Positions 19,314 to 33,100 of a stretch of DNA of 64,000 nt are shown in pieces. A program made the position numbers and the translations under genes. The notes under the pieces were generated by a model. The model had not been told where the DNA came from and searched no databases. It saw nothing but the letters and a program-made list of their open reading frames with translations. Origin of the DNA: Galaxea fascicularis. Lineage: Eukaryota > Cnidaria > Anthozoa > Scleractinia > Euphylliidae. The stretch lies in the NCBI GenBank assembly GCA_948470475.1, contig OX419341.1, positions 21,937,135 to 22,001,134 on the forward strand, given 5' to 3'. How positions within the stretch are numbered: position 1 is the stretch's first letter; every line of letters starts with the position of its first letter.

Positions 19314-22300
19314 CTCATACACAGACATCATTTTGGCTCGCCACGCAATCTCTCGTTGTTGATTCTCAACTCATTTACCTTACAGTTACTGTTAAACCAA
19401 AACGCCAAATGAGTTCTACGTCTGACGTTGTGTGAAAATCCCTGCCAATCAGTACAATAATAAAATGGAAACATAAAACGCAACCACATGGCTTTTTAAG
19501 ACATTGCAAAGCTTTTGCAACGTTAAAGATCATAGGGAAATAAGCCCTAACTTACCAGAAGAGACTCAATGGCGGCCTTTTGTTTCTTCTCTTTCGCTTG
19601 GCTTCGCTGTTCGTACAACTCTGAGCGTGTTTCATTCTCTTCATCAATTTCCACCTGTAGTTTGTTCATCTGTGGGAGAAATTTTAGCCGAGGCAACTGC
19701 TTGTAAAAAGTCTGGAATAATTTTGGAGATGCTTGACGATACACATTTTCAAACTTTTCACAAGATTTCTTCGGAGCTATATTTGTAAATGAAGGCATTG
19801 GCAGCTGAAGGCATGTTTCAACCGCTTCAGAATACTACTAAACACAAAGCATGAAACTGAATTTTAATCAACGGCTCGAAGTCTATGTTGTTTACGTTGA
19901 GAACTGGAATACGGTTTTTAACAGAAGCATCGAACATCTTCGAAGCTACTCGGATCGACCAACAATTTCTTGAAAATTCGTGAGATGGAAATGATTCTCC
20001 GTGAAAATCCACATGTGAAACATTGTCAAAAGTACTTTGTATATATTGCTGGAGGCTAGCCGTTTAACACACTGGCCTAATTACTAATGTCACGCCAGAT
20101 TAAACTACCCAAAACAATTTTTATCTAACCATATTTCCTACTAGTCAGGTTTTCGTACAGAATTTCTTTTCTGCACACCTAAGAACAACTCACCAATGAA
20201 ATTAACTGTTGGTAATGGAGAGTTTAAAGCAAATAAACTTGATGTAAAGTGTATCTACCTTTGTCATGTCCACTGAGTTATGCTCTCGCATTTGCGATCA
20301 CAAATGACAATTCTAAGTTTGATTTTCATCAAATACTGTACGAATAGCTGTTTTTCACTAACCAAAGTGGCTAGCAGAAATGAAAACCCCTCGTCACCAA
20401 CTCTGGATTATTATAACTATTCCACGACTAGGTGGCTACTGTTAGTCTGGAACCCTGGAAAAAATATTTTCAGAGCATACCATATCTTGCAGCTTCATTT
20501 TCCGGGTTTCCAACGGAAGATTAGAAAACAGTTCTCTGCCAGCCTAAAAGAAATGCTACTCATTAACCGAGAGTAAGGTCATTACAGGGAAATCTCAGAC
20601 TGAGGCCTTAATGTATTGACCGAGCAATAGCGAGGCCAATACCAAGGCGGAGGTCTGAGATTTCCCTGTAATGACCTTACTCTCGGTTATTAAGTAACGC
20701 AAGTACGTTAAGGAGGTATTCATAAAAGGCAGCAATACACCGCATTGAGCCCCAAGGAGGTACCTTTTTTCTACAGTTTCATTTTCACCACTTCGTTCCC
20801 TTTCAATGCTGTTTATCTAATCCTTGCCCTCACTGATTCCAATGTCGCCTCGTTACCAGCCAGCAACTCTGTCTACATTGCCCTCGGGCTATTTTTTGGC
20901 CCACAATGCATAGTTTGACGAAGCTTGGTCGCAGTGTTGTTTGCAATATCATTCCCTTAACCCACGCTACATAATCGATATCCAACCAATCGTACAACGA
21001 AGATTCAGCGGACTTTGCACCCCATAATACTTCTTTGGCAGGGTTGCGTGCACCGCTCTACATTTCGCTGGGTTTTTGGGTCCCCGTTTGGAGAAACAAA
21101 CCAGTTAATCATCTCACTGATTAGTGTGGGTGGGTGGGAGAGGCCTATGTAATCCAAGCCGGACGTGTTAACTTGAATTTGTCATGTGCCTTAACTCTTA
21201 GTTCCTAATTTCAGGACGCTACCAACCTCTCGAACTCTTTCTGAAGCCCGTGCAAGATCGCTACCTGTCATTACGCCATTGTCCATCTTGTTCTTTACTT
21301 GATCTTCAGGAGTAGGTATCTGTTCTGTGCTTTCCGACTACAAAATATAAACATCGATAGAAAAATAAGGTGGGAAATAGACAAACAGCAAAATACCTGA
21401 AAAGCAAACCAAATCAGCAACAACAACGAACAAAACAAGACGATATCACTATCGAATCAACGAGTCCGCCCGAATAAATCCTTATGACTATAGTACAAGT
21501 TTGTACCTCGTCACTTGGCTCTGTCTCATCTCCTTTAGTGACTTGTTTCCTTTCTTCATCAGATGATTTCTCTGGTTTTGTAACCAAGTGATCCATCTCC
21601 GATTCACTGGACCCATCTACCATCGACTCTTGCCCGTTTTTACCCTCCTCTTCTTTTTCCGGTTTGCTGTTGTTCTCTGGCTTGGATGGCTCTCTTGAAA
21701 ACCAACCCGGTGTGGACGTTCGCGCACTGTTGAAGGCAAAGAAGACATTCATTGACTGTCATCCTTATCCCAAGCAATCACTAAACAAAAGGTACTGCCT
21801 GAAATATGTGAAATACGTTCTTGGTATCAAGAGAAAATTGTCGACCTCTTAAAACACCAAATAAACTAAAGCTTTCAGTTCATGCTGACTGCGCCAGGCT
21901 CAGTTAAGAAACGGACCTACCATAGCCCCAACAGCCTACCTTTAGAGCTTCTTTAGGGCTCTATTTTCACCAAAGGGGACACAAAATAGCCGACCCTCTG
22001 ATACTCTACTTAAGACTTGATGGTACATTAACAGTGGTAAAATGAATATTTTGAGACACCAAAATGTCCATAATTTTAGTTTTAGCATTTTAACTTACAT
22101 AGATAACTTCAACACGATTTCAGACCACCATTTTCAAGAGCGCTTTGCAGTGCCAATACTCTTTATAATGAAATTTAAGGCCCCTGGACAAATTCCCTTG
22201 TTACATTTGAGGCCAATGTATTTTTAACTGCTGTAATGTGGTAATTCAGAGGTTCTTCATAAAGGCTTAATTTACTTTTACTCGCACTTTTTAAAGACCA

Positions 22301-25300
22301 CGATCTCTATCGAAGTATACTGTCTTGCGTTTTCCCTTGGACTTATGAAGTACTGATGGATAACGTTTGCAAAGCGTATATTTAAATGTGCTGTGGTGGG
22401 CGTTTAAAATAACAGAAGTCCAACACTTACTCATTACAGTGTGTGTAACTCATACAGTTCTGCAAACACTTCTTGTGGCAAATCATGGCGCACTTTCTAC
22501 ACTGAAAAGCAACTTTGGTCCACACCTGGATGATAGGGAAAAATAGGTCCATGCAGCGTTATGTATAATGACTTTCCCAGAAACTATCAACTGGCAAATA
22601 AGAGGCACTGGGAATAAACTGCGACACCGCACCGACAAACAGTGGATTTTTAGCCGTGGTCAGCATTCCTTTACAGCAACATGCTGCTGCTGGTATTAAC
22701 TGTTTAAGCCCTAACATTGACCAGGGGCCCGTTTCTCGCAAGTCCCGTAAACCTTTTCGGGCCCGAAAAGCCATTTAAAAAACTGCGATCCGCTTATTCT
22801 AAAAAGCTGACCTTTTACTATGATTTCAAGATACGAAAGGGAAAATTCGTTGCAAAATTTCGTGCCTGGAAACGTCCCCGTCGTTAAGATACAAACGAAA
22901 TTGTAGCACCCGAAATGTGCCCGAAAAGTTTCGGGAGTTTCGAGAAACGGGCCCCAGAGCCTACTTTCTCCCTACATTTCAGGGAACATGCAGGTTATGA
23001 GAATAAAGGAAATGATGAAACAAGAAATTCTCTAAACTAGTAGTATGACAAATATGAGAGGATAAGTTAAGAGAATATGCATGCCCCCCTTTCCCAATAC
23101 AGCAAGAGTAAGACACACACCTTTTTACTGCAGTGCCTACATCTTGTGGGGAAGTAAAACTGCGTTAAAATAAACTGATGTTTTGGAGGCTCCAAACTGA
23201 AAGATACAAAATGAATTATTAATGCAAATAAATCATTAAACTCATCGCCAATTGATGAGCTCGAAAGCTGGTGCAATAGAGGTTGGCGGGATCCTAAGCA
23301 ATTCAGGCACAGCAGGAAGGTAACCATGGCAACCAAGTGAGCGGGAATCACCCCCAACGAACAGCCGCCAACAAGTACCGTCACACTGAAAGAAATTCAG
23401 TGGAATACTTACGATTTTTAACCATTAACGGGTGGAAGGGAACAGGACCAGAATCCGCAAAAAATTGATCAAACAACTGAGCTGAATTAATCTGCAAAGA
23501 TCCGCAACGGCTGAAGAATCGGCAAATATTAGCAAGCGATGATCCGGAGTGCTCGCCCGAAGCCAAGCACATGTTATCCGCCCCTGCAAATTTCACGGGT
23601 GCCTAACCCGCAGATTAATTGCACAAGTGATTAAGACCGCTGGCAGTATCGGCCCGAGTTTAACCTCCCCTAAATTGCATTCAGCCACATTCAAAAGACA
23701 AATACCTAGACGCGTTCAGGTTTCAGAATGGACAGCAAGACAAAGGCCTAATGGTTAAATCGTTTGAATGGCTAAATTGCTTACTCCGCCTATGAAGAGG
23801 AGACCAGATCAGGGTCATATTGTAGCCACAGCCATGGCCTTCATATTAGATTCAGAGGCTCTGGCAAGATACTATCTTACTGCAACAAAGGAAGTTTGTC
23901 TACCTTTCAAGAGTGGCTTTCCCTTGGCTTTTATCCTGGAAGGAAGGAACCAGAGAAGGAATTGACCTCTTAATTCCCACCATCAACATGTAAATTCCCC
24001 TTTACATGCACAGTTCTCAATAGGCCATTTCCGAATTACCTCAGGCCTCTTTTTCATCTTTCATATGCAAATCAATTTTCATTCACATGAAAATGAGTTT
24101 AATTTGTGTGTGAATGAAAATTGATTTGCATATGAAAGGATGAGCACCTAGACTCGCTTTGAAAAAGAGGCATGAGGTAATTCGGAAATGGCCTATTATT
24201 TCGTATGTTACATACAGGGAGAATTTGTGTAAGCATCAACTCAGCTGAACCCTTCTGGTGATCACTTCCTGTATTATCATGCCCTGTAGGCTTGACGAAC
24301 AACTGATAAGGTAAGGAGAAGTTAAATGCTGGTCAGTATTGGGGTGTAAGGAGTTAAACCTTAAAATCGTCAGGGAGCAGGCACACTTTGTCTAACAAAT
24401 CGTCAACATCACACGGGAGGCCAAGTGATGATAAGCATGTTTCAATCAAACAGATAATTTTTAGTTGATGCGGTAGTGCCCTGTGATGCCATGTCGTTCA
24501 TGCCAAACGTGTCACGTCATGTCATGTCACGTTCTTTCAAATCTGTCACGTCTTCCCTTTTATTCCGTGATATTCATGTCATGTCATGTCATGTCATGCC
24601 ACTGTGCATGACCTTGTTATGCAACGTCACGTCTATAAAGCCATGCAACATCATGTCGTGGCTATTACGTCTATCGCGTCACATCACGCCAAGCCAAGTC
24701 ACGTCTGTCAAGTTTTGCATTTCCTGTTACACACTGTCACATCGCGTCACGTGTTGATGCTTGCATGATGCCTCACCTCAGGTTCAGATTCTTTAAGTGA
24801 GTCAGCTAGGATAGACTCATCACAGTCTTTCAGAGAGGGCGTGTGACGGAATATTAGTGTTATGTCACCGCAAAAAAGCTCTTCCCTCAGACCTGGATGA
24901 CTGTGAAGGTATGGTTCACAGAATAACGGTAAAGAAAAAAATCTACTTTACTTGAAAAATCAACAAACAATCACCATTTTTTACAACAACAGAGTAAATA
25001 TAAACTTCTAAGGAGCTCGACAGTTCAGCAACGCACATACACTGCACATGTCTTTATATAATTAAACGGAATCGACCTTAATAAAACTATCTTATTATAG
25101 AATAAAAAACCCGCATAAAAGGATAAGTGGATTAAGAAGCTTCAGGCGGAAATTTGGTAAAAAGAACACCATGTACATACATGTAAGAACCAGGTTCTGA
25201 GTACCAGCATATTTCTTAGGTTAATTTTTATGTTGCTGTGTTGGTTTTTTGGTTCAAGCACCTATTCCAGAGCTACTACCTCTCATTTATCTGTGCCAGC

Positions 25301-28300
25301 AACTCCCTTGTAATCAATGACCAGACCCTTGATTTGAGAGGATGGAGTCAATTAATAACGCAGTGTCAGTTGTGCAATACAGTGTATAACTTTCAGACAG
25401 AAGTTAACAACACGTTAAGAACAGCTTTACCCGATATAAAAGAATGGCATCAGCCTGAAACTGAAAAACATAGGTTCTTTTATGCGGCTTTTAAAAGTAA
25501 TCTTAAACTACTGCTTCTTTGTGTGGGATCTTCAATCCAATATAGAAACAAATTTACTCTAATCACTGATTGCTTACTCCATTCCATTGTCAAGAAACAC
25601 TCGACAAACACGCTTTGGAGAGCCATTTGTCCGCAATGACTAGTAATGTACCACACTCCCAATATATTATGATAAGAACATTAAGCGCTTTATTGTACAA
25701 AAAAAAATAGAAACAAACAAACAAACCCAGTTCCAGTAAGTTAGCACATGTATGGAACATCTGATTTCGCTCAAAATGAGATTTAGTGCGAGTCAACTCC
25801 CCCCAGTTTGGGAAACTGACACAGGGTCAGTCTCTGGCGCTTTGAGGTTGTTCCTCAGTACAAGTAATCGTTTCGAGTTTAACTCTTTAACTCCTAGGAG
25901 GGATTAACATGTAAATTCTCCTCACAATTTCAATACATTATCAAGCTAACAAGTGATGAGAATAGACAAATTTATCAGTTGGAGGATGTTATCTAATGTA
26001 AGACTAAATTCTCTCTAGTAATGTACAAGCAAATGTATGGCAGCTTGAAGGGAGAATTGCTAATCAGATCTCGGGAGATAAAGGTTAATTTACAAAACTG
26101 TTAGTTACGTTGAGATGATTCTGTCTGAATGCGGAGAAACCAGCACATAACATTCTTCGTGCATCTTCGACGACAAAGACAAGCAGCGGAAAGCAATGTC
26201 CATCAAAGGGACAGTTATCTGGAAATAAATATAAATTCCGAGCACAGAGTAAGCGACAATCTGAACTACACGGTGTTGGACTACTGTCTACGATCATTTC
26301 GTTTTCTAGAAGTGGAGCTTGTGGTTGTTATAACAACTTGTGGTTGTTACTTCAGGTTATCTTGTAGCCCTCGGCCTCTTTTGCGAAGGCGAATGGTTAA
26401 GTTCCTTACGTGTACTGGAGACGAGATTGCGAGAGTGTATGTTGTACTAAATCTTATTATACTGCAGCACTAAATTTATTTAACAACAAAAAACAAAAAC
26501 GATGTTTCTTTGTATTCAAAACTAGACCATTTATAAATACGTGACGCAACAAACAGTTTACAACAACAACAAGGGGTTCGTTTTAGGGGAGAGTCTGAAA
26601 AAGGATTTGTGATCTCGGATCATATCGATTCTTCACCAAAAAAAAAACAAAAAACAAAAAACAAAAAAACGAAAGACCCGACAAAAGGATCATTTTTGCC
26701 ATGACAACACACGCGCGCGCGTGTGTTGTCACTGAAACATTTCAGCTGTAAACATCAGACAGCAGTCTATCATGTGCATGTATTCTACTAAAAGGAGTAC
26801 TGAGGGTCCATTTAGTTGAAAATACGCCACAAGAGAAGAAATAGCTTTGCGATCGATTATAACAGATGATAAAAAAACATGCCAGCTAAATTACAAATCG
26901 AAGACTGTCAACGGTGTTTTTGCACTCAAATTGTTTAGCTGTAGGAAAGGTGGTGAATCTCAAAACTCCGGATTTAGAAGAATCCACCCGGAATGCCTGT
27001 GCGGAATTGATAGATCCGTTGTTGGATTTCACCAACAACAAAAAAACGCAAAATACGTTTTTAGATTCAGAAATCCGGATTTTGTTTTCCCCAAACAACG
27101 CACAACAAACAACGTTTTTGCGAACGTTCCTCTCAAAGAATCACGCAAGGTTTCCAGGCCGCATTTTCCCAGTACTCTTCTGTGGTGTATTTCACATTGT
27201 TAATTTTTGGTAATTGTACAACTTGCAAATTGCTAACAACCTTGCAAGAACCTAATTCAACCAAAGTACAAGTTCCTTTTCCCGTCTACCAACGCATCCA
27301 CAATTCTCGAGTCCGTTCTTAAGCCTCGCTGCACATTCGACTTCCATGAGATGATAGAGCGACTGTTCAGCCTAAACAAGAAGCTCACAACTTACATAGC
27401 CTAGAAGAATGTCCTTCTCGTTCTTGTCTTGTGATCTGCTCCAGACACACACGTTCAGATACTGGTCTCTGTTTAGTATATCTAAGTTCCTAATTTCATT
27501 CCAAACTGGATCCTGAAAGAGGAAAAAAAGCGCTGATGTTAAAGAACAGATGCGTCGAAAAGCTGGCTTCTAAAGTTTACGTTGGCTAGGCCAATTCATG
27601 GGCGCGATCTGCGAGCGCAAAATATGGTTCCAGCGAGAGAACGGGAGGGGAAACTGAGAGTCGCAAGGACCACGCGAGGGTCAACGCGAGAAGAGTGCGT
27701 GTAAGGAATCGGTTTCACGCTTTTCGCTCGTTTCCCCTCGCATTTTGAGGTGGCTGCGATTTTCTGATTTGCGCGGTAAACAATAAACTGCTCATGGCGC
27801 AGAGTGGCTTTTGTTTGTAGGACATAAATTATACTTAATTACTGGCATAAATTACTCTTGTCTCACTAGAACTCCCATGAGGGCTCTCAATGGACTTCAC
27901 TTGGTTAGGGGAAGTCTCTTACAAATGCAAATTTACACAAAATTTCTTGTAGGTTGCGAATACCCAGTGGAATAACTATCCATCCACTGTACAAGTTGTC
28001 AACAGACAATAGAGTTCCGAGCATTCCCGATTGCTCCGAGATAGTTTTTATGATCATATGATCATTTGGTAGAAAACCATTTCAGCGTAATGTCTGAATT
28101 TACTTATTAAAGGAACTTTTGCATGCTACAAGTTCAAGAAAGGTTGGACCCACAAACAAGAATTTCAAATAGAAAAAAGCATTTTTGAATTCTCATATCA
28201 AATAGCTAAAAAATCATTCACATTTTAACTCAAATTTCCAATAGTTTTTACAAGTCATGTCCATCTCCTGAGCATCTCGATGAAATAAGTGTAATTTCGA

Positions 28301-30076
28301 CTTCATTTTGCAGCCTACAAGTTATGACTTTTTCCACCGAGATGTTTTTAGAATGCAAATTAAAGTTGGGTGTTAGCGCATTTCTGGCGCCATTTCTTTT
28401 AAAAATGTAGTTTGTCGCTTCCAAATTTCGCGCTTCAGCGCGTCATTTTTATGCTAATGCCGTCGATTAGTCATATGAATATTAATGATGTCCGGCCATT
28501 CTGCGCCACGTCTCTGCAGGAACATACCTGTCACCCCCCTCTCACTCCAAAAAATTCCAAATGAAAATCAGCTACATTGTAGTTTTATTTTTAAGTCTAA
28601 ATTGTCGAGATAGGTTAGCTCAAAAGGTACCCGAGTACAGGTTGTAAAATTGGCACCTTTGGTGTTATAATTCTTCTTTCTAATTTTAACGAAGCTGAAA
28701 TTGTTGGATACTAAAGATTTCCTGCACTCGATCACACATTTCATGATCGCGATTAAACAATTTTCACCATTAAATTCATACATCTGTTCGACTGTGAAAA
28801 TCAGTCAGTAAATGCCCCATCTAAGATTCAAAACAGGGAACAAGGGCAACACTCAAGATACAGATGGAGAAAGACATGGCCAGGGTGTCCTCCTGCAGTT
28901 TTTCAAGGGCGTCAGTCCTTAAGGACTTCTTCAATACTGAATCTCTTCAGAAACATGTACATACTGTGCCTGCTGTCACGAGCGAAGTTTTCTTGTTGCC
29001 TGGACCATCCACAGCTGTCAGCGGTGGCACGGACACTTGCTCGTTCCCTGACGTAGATGCAGCGGCGGTACCGGGTTGGGTAGCTTTCTTCTCCGTCTCT
29101 TGAGTTACTTGTTCTGAATTCTTCTTTTGCACTTTTGGAGAATCTTGCATTGTGTCTTTGGATGACGATCCAGTTAGCTTTTGATCTCTGTGGCAAATAA
29201 TGGTAAATGAACATTAGAGGTACAGTGTACCTCACTAATATCTGAATGACTACCACCACAAATCGTGTAGAGGCGCTGACAAAACGTCACGCTTTAAGAA
29301 AAAATCAACAACAACAAAACAAACAAAAACACTATAAATTTCCAAACACAAGAAACATTAACGTTTTACAATGGAGTTTTATTGGCAACCATCAAAGCCT
29401 GGCTGCCATTGTAACAATTTATGCTTGTTACCACATTTTAGGGGTCCGCCAGTCATCATAACAATTATTGGTATTGACAGTGTAAAATGTAACGCTTTGC
29501 TTCACTGTAAGCTTCAAACTTTCTATAAAATATGCCTGGGCAAAAGGGAATTAACCTTGAGCCTTGATGCTCAACTCCAGACTTTCCTTGAGCGCTGTTC
29601 TCTGTATTTGTGACACCCAACAAAGACTTCTTTCCTGCTGACATTAAACATACAAAATGAGTAAATTTATTAGAAAGATGTATCGAACTGCACTTCACGT
29701 TACGACCACGCCACAAACAAAAACGGAAAAAATCTGAGTCCCCTGATGGGTGTCGAACCGACATTCAGTTGTTAATTCCAAATTCACTCTCGTAACAAAC
29801 CTTGTTTAACCTTCAGTTTCTTTTCTGCTTTTTCTCTCAGCTCGGTGCTTGTAGACAGGATCTCCCTCACAGCAGACTTGGCGATCTCACTGTCGGCATT
29901 TTCAAGCAATGGCACAACAATGTTCACAAATTCATCCTCAGATTCGCTGTCATTGTTCAGAGTTACATTCTTGAAGTCGACCACCGTTTTGCTTAACTGT
30001 TCTTTATCTGTACTTTCGGGGTTCGCTTGCTGAGTTATTCTTGTCGGTGGTCTTTGAACAGTGGCTGTGAATCTAG

Positions 30077-30108
<32 letters not shown>

Positions 30109-33100
30109 GCCAGCCAGCCAGTCAGGGTTGGTGACATACATTATAAGCAGGTTGATCTTGTTTTCAAGTAGTCGGTATTGCCTTACGGTTGAGAGTACAG
30201 CTCAAAATTCCATGAGGTGTAGTGCTTACGTTTAAAAGTAAACAGCATTAGATTACATTTAACTTTCTGGTGACTCATACACAAGTTGTGCATAAGTTAA
30301 CAAATCATTTTGTTACAACAGGGGGTCAGTATACTAGTATAAAATGTTTATCAATACCTGCTTTTATTCTTGATCATCTTAGCAGCCTGCTTGAGCGACT
30401 CTATCTTGTTTCCATCCACTGCTACGAGAATGTCTTTTGCCATGACACCAGCTGAATATGCCGGTGAATCAGTGACTATTGTCCCTATTACAATGGCTTT
30501 ACCAAGATCATCTTCACTGGTCTCTTGGCTAAGTGTCAGACCAAAGGATATGCCATGATTCTCCCTGCTGATCGGAATCTGCAAGGATCAAGTTCATACA
30601 GGACGTCTCATAAACATTCACAACAACTGAGTACATGATAAAGACAAACAAATTAATAGGTAGACGGACGGATGGATGGATTGATTGGGAGTGTCCTTTT
30701 CATTCAGTAATCCTGATTCATGTGTTTGTCAATCAGAATACCGGTACTTCATACAAGTAACTTTATCTACAAAATCAACCTAACACAATTAGTAAATGTT
30801 ATCAATTTTATTGATCTCTTATAGATTTCAGCTGAAAACATACAGACTTGTGGTCTTTTTAAGGACCAGTAACCAGATTTGAAAATATTGTTTTTGATGA
30901 AAATATAAAGGTCTTTATGGCCTTCTATAAATGTTGCTCAGTTAGATGTTTTTTTCCCAGTTTGGTGTGACTGTTATCCAGATAATCCTGGCTGTGTGGT
31001 GGTGAACATATGCCTCAGTTCAGATGATTGTATCACTGGGCTGGGGCGTCAAGACATCGGCTATGGCCAGGCCAGTGCCCTGGCCTTCACCTCCACATGA
31101 AAACTTGAACCCATACAAACACTTGGGACAAAGTTCCCGGTGCTTCAAGGAGAACTAGCATGAGCTACGCATGCTCCCGCTGACGCTCAAACTTGAAAAA
31201 GATTAGGCTAAGATTTTTCAAGTTGAACCGTGAAAACAAAATGGCGTCCTCAAGTGGGGGATTCGGCCCTGGTCATGGCGGTCGGAGAGACAATTCTGCT
31301 CGAAAAAAGATAGCTCTAACCGATCGCAAAGATCCCAAGGAGTGGTTCAAGTGCCATAAAAGAATTTATTTATCGACTACTATTTTTCATTCTTGGATCA
31401 ACTCGCACATGCGCAACTCATGATACTTCCCCTTTCAGTTTGTCCTATCATAAATCAGTGTTAGGTGGAGGCTGGGAGATTAGTGAAAATTAATCCCTGT
31501 TCCCACTAAGACTCAGCTTTTACACAATTTTACAAAAACCAACAGTCAGGCCCGACAGCCCCATTCCCTAATGTGGAATGGAGAGGATTTAATGATTACA
31601 TCCCATTGTAAATCATCAGAGTAGTCATTAAAGGCTGGGGGCTGGGGGCTGGGGGCTGGGGGCTGGGGACTTTCCCCTAGTATTTTGAAGTAAATCCCCA
31701 GCTACTTTGATTTGAAACCAGCATGTTGACTTCCTGACTATTTTTTGTATATCCCCACCTATTCAAAAATTAGTGACAGCCCTGAAACATGTTGAAATTA
31801 TCAACTTGAATACCTCAAATATAGGCCACATAGCTCTCTTGTTCTCTGCACGTTGACTCCAGGGAAGCAAATCCACAGACAAGCTACAGTACTGCCATGC
31901 ACAATTCTCTAATTCAGGTAGACGGGTACATCCCACAACAGTGACATCAAGGCTGCCAACAGTGACCAGACTGTTGTGAACATAAACCTCCTGGGTCTCA
32001 TCCTGAGGTGCAAGCTCCTGAAAAAATGGGTTGTACCTGATCTTGTAGCTGGGAAGTGTGTGCTTCTTTAGAATTGATTTGCGAAGATGGCTTATGATAA
32101 GAGAGGTTAGCTGCGGTAGGTTTTTGCCTTCAAAATGAGACTCTGCTTGAAATTCAACTTCTGGTTCCTGAAATAAGTGGTGAGAAATACAGTGTACAGG
32201 CCATCTGATAGGGTGCGATGAAAAATCAGAAATTGTGCGATATTTTCAGCGTAGATTGTGCGATAAGAAAGGACTATTATGCGGTAAATTGTGCGATTTT
32301 TTCCTCAACTATTTTAAGCTTGTTTTACTAGGATTCTGAGAAAGAAAACCACTTTTGTGCTGCTCTAACAGCGATTTTTTTTCATAAGGGAACAAAAAAA
32401 GCAGTTATGAGTGAATTGGGATAAAAATATGATTATGACACACAATTATATTCCAAACTGAGGTATGATGCACCACCTTGGCTCAAAGTTGGTACATTTT
32501 CTTATTTCTATTGCAGTATTTGCTGTTTACATCACCAAAGCTTTTCCATTGCAGGTTCTCCCATTCAACAGCTATAAAGTGGCTATTCACTGGGATATCT
32601 TCATTTCAGTATAAATATTTTGCAAACAGAGAAGTGGCCAGTGATTACATTTTTACCCAATGTAGTGAATTGTTAATTTAAAAAAAAGGAAGAACTGGGA
32701 ATTTGCAGTGGCATGGGTATATGCATATTTGCATCAACCCAGTGACGTGCCACCCATTTATTCCAAAACTAACTTGAATACTCAAAATGTTACATTCTCT
32801 TAACTCTAGTATCCTCAATTTGAACCCAGGCCACCCTGGTGGGGACCTATTGCATCCCGGCCTGCCCGTCATAGCATTATCTTCAGCTCACAAATAGCTG
32901 ATAAATCATAATTACATTTCCATATCCAGTGTCAAGAGGGAAAATAACTAGATCCAGAGTCTCATTTGTAAAGATAAAAAAAATGATCAATTTTGTATAA
33001 AGATGATCGATTACGACGTTACACGATGAACAAAACATCAGTCCATCATCCACGTGGAACGTACCGGTGGCGTATTTTCCTGCTCGGTCTTTGGCAGTCA

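Noticed and set aside
24373..24470. Possible PDZD8 exon encoding IETCLSSLGLPCDVDDLLDK
   Set aside because: An open frame with a possible donor exists, but no AG acceptor lies upstream within reach.
28568..28783. Minus frame with FELTYLDNLDLKIKLQ as a PDZD8 exon between exons 8 and 9
   Set aside because: Exons 8 and 9 already join in phase 0, the frame lacks a clear splice pair, and it does not resemble the expected C2 segment.
31193..31423. Plus frame MASSSGGFGPGHGGRRDNSARK as a small gene
   Set aside because: Antisense within PDZD8 intron 4, no known domain, ends without conserved features.
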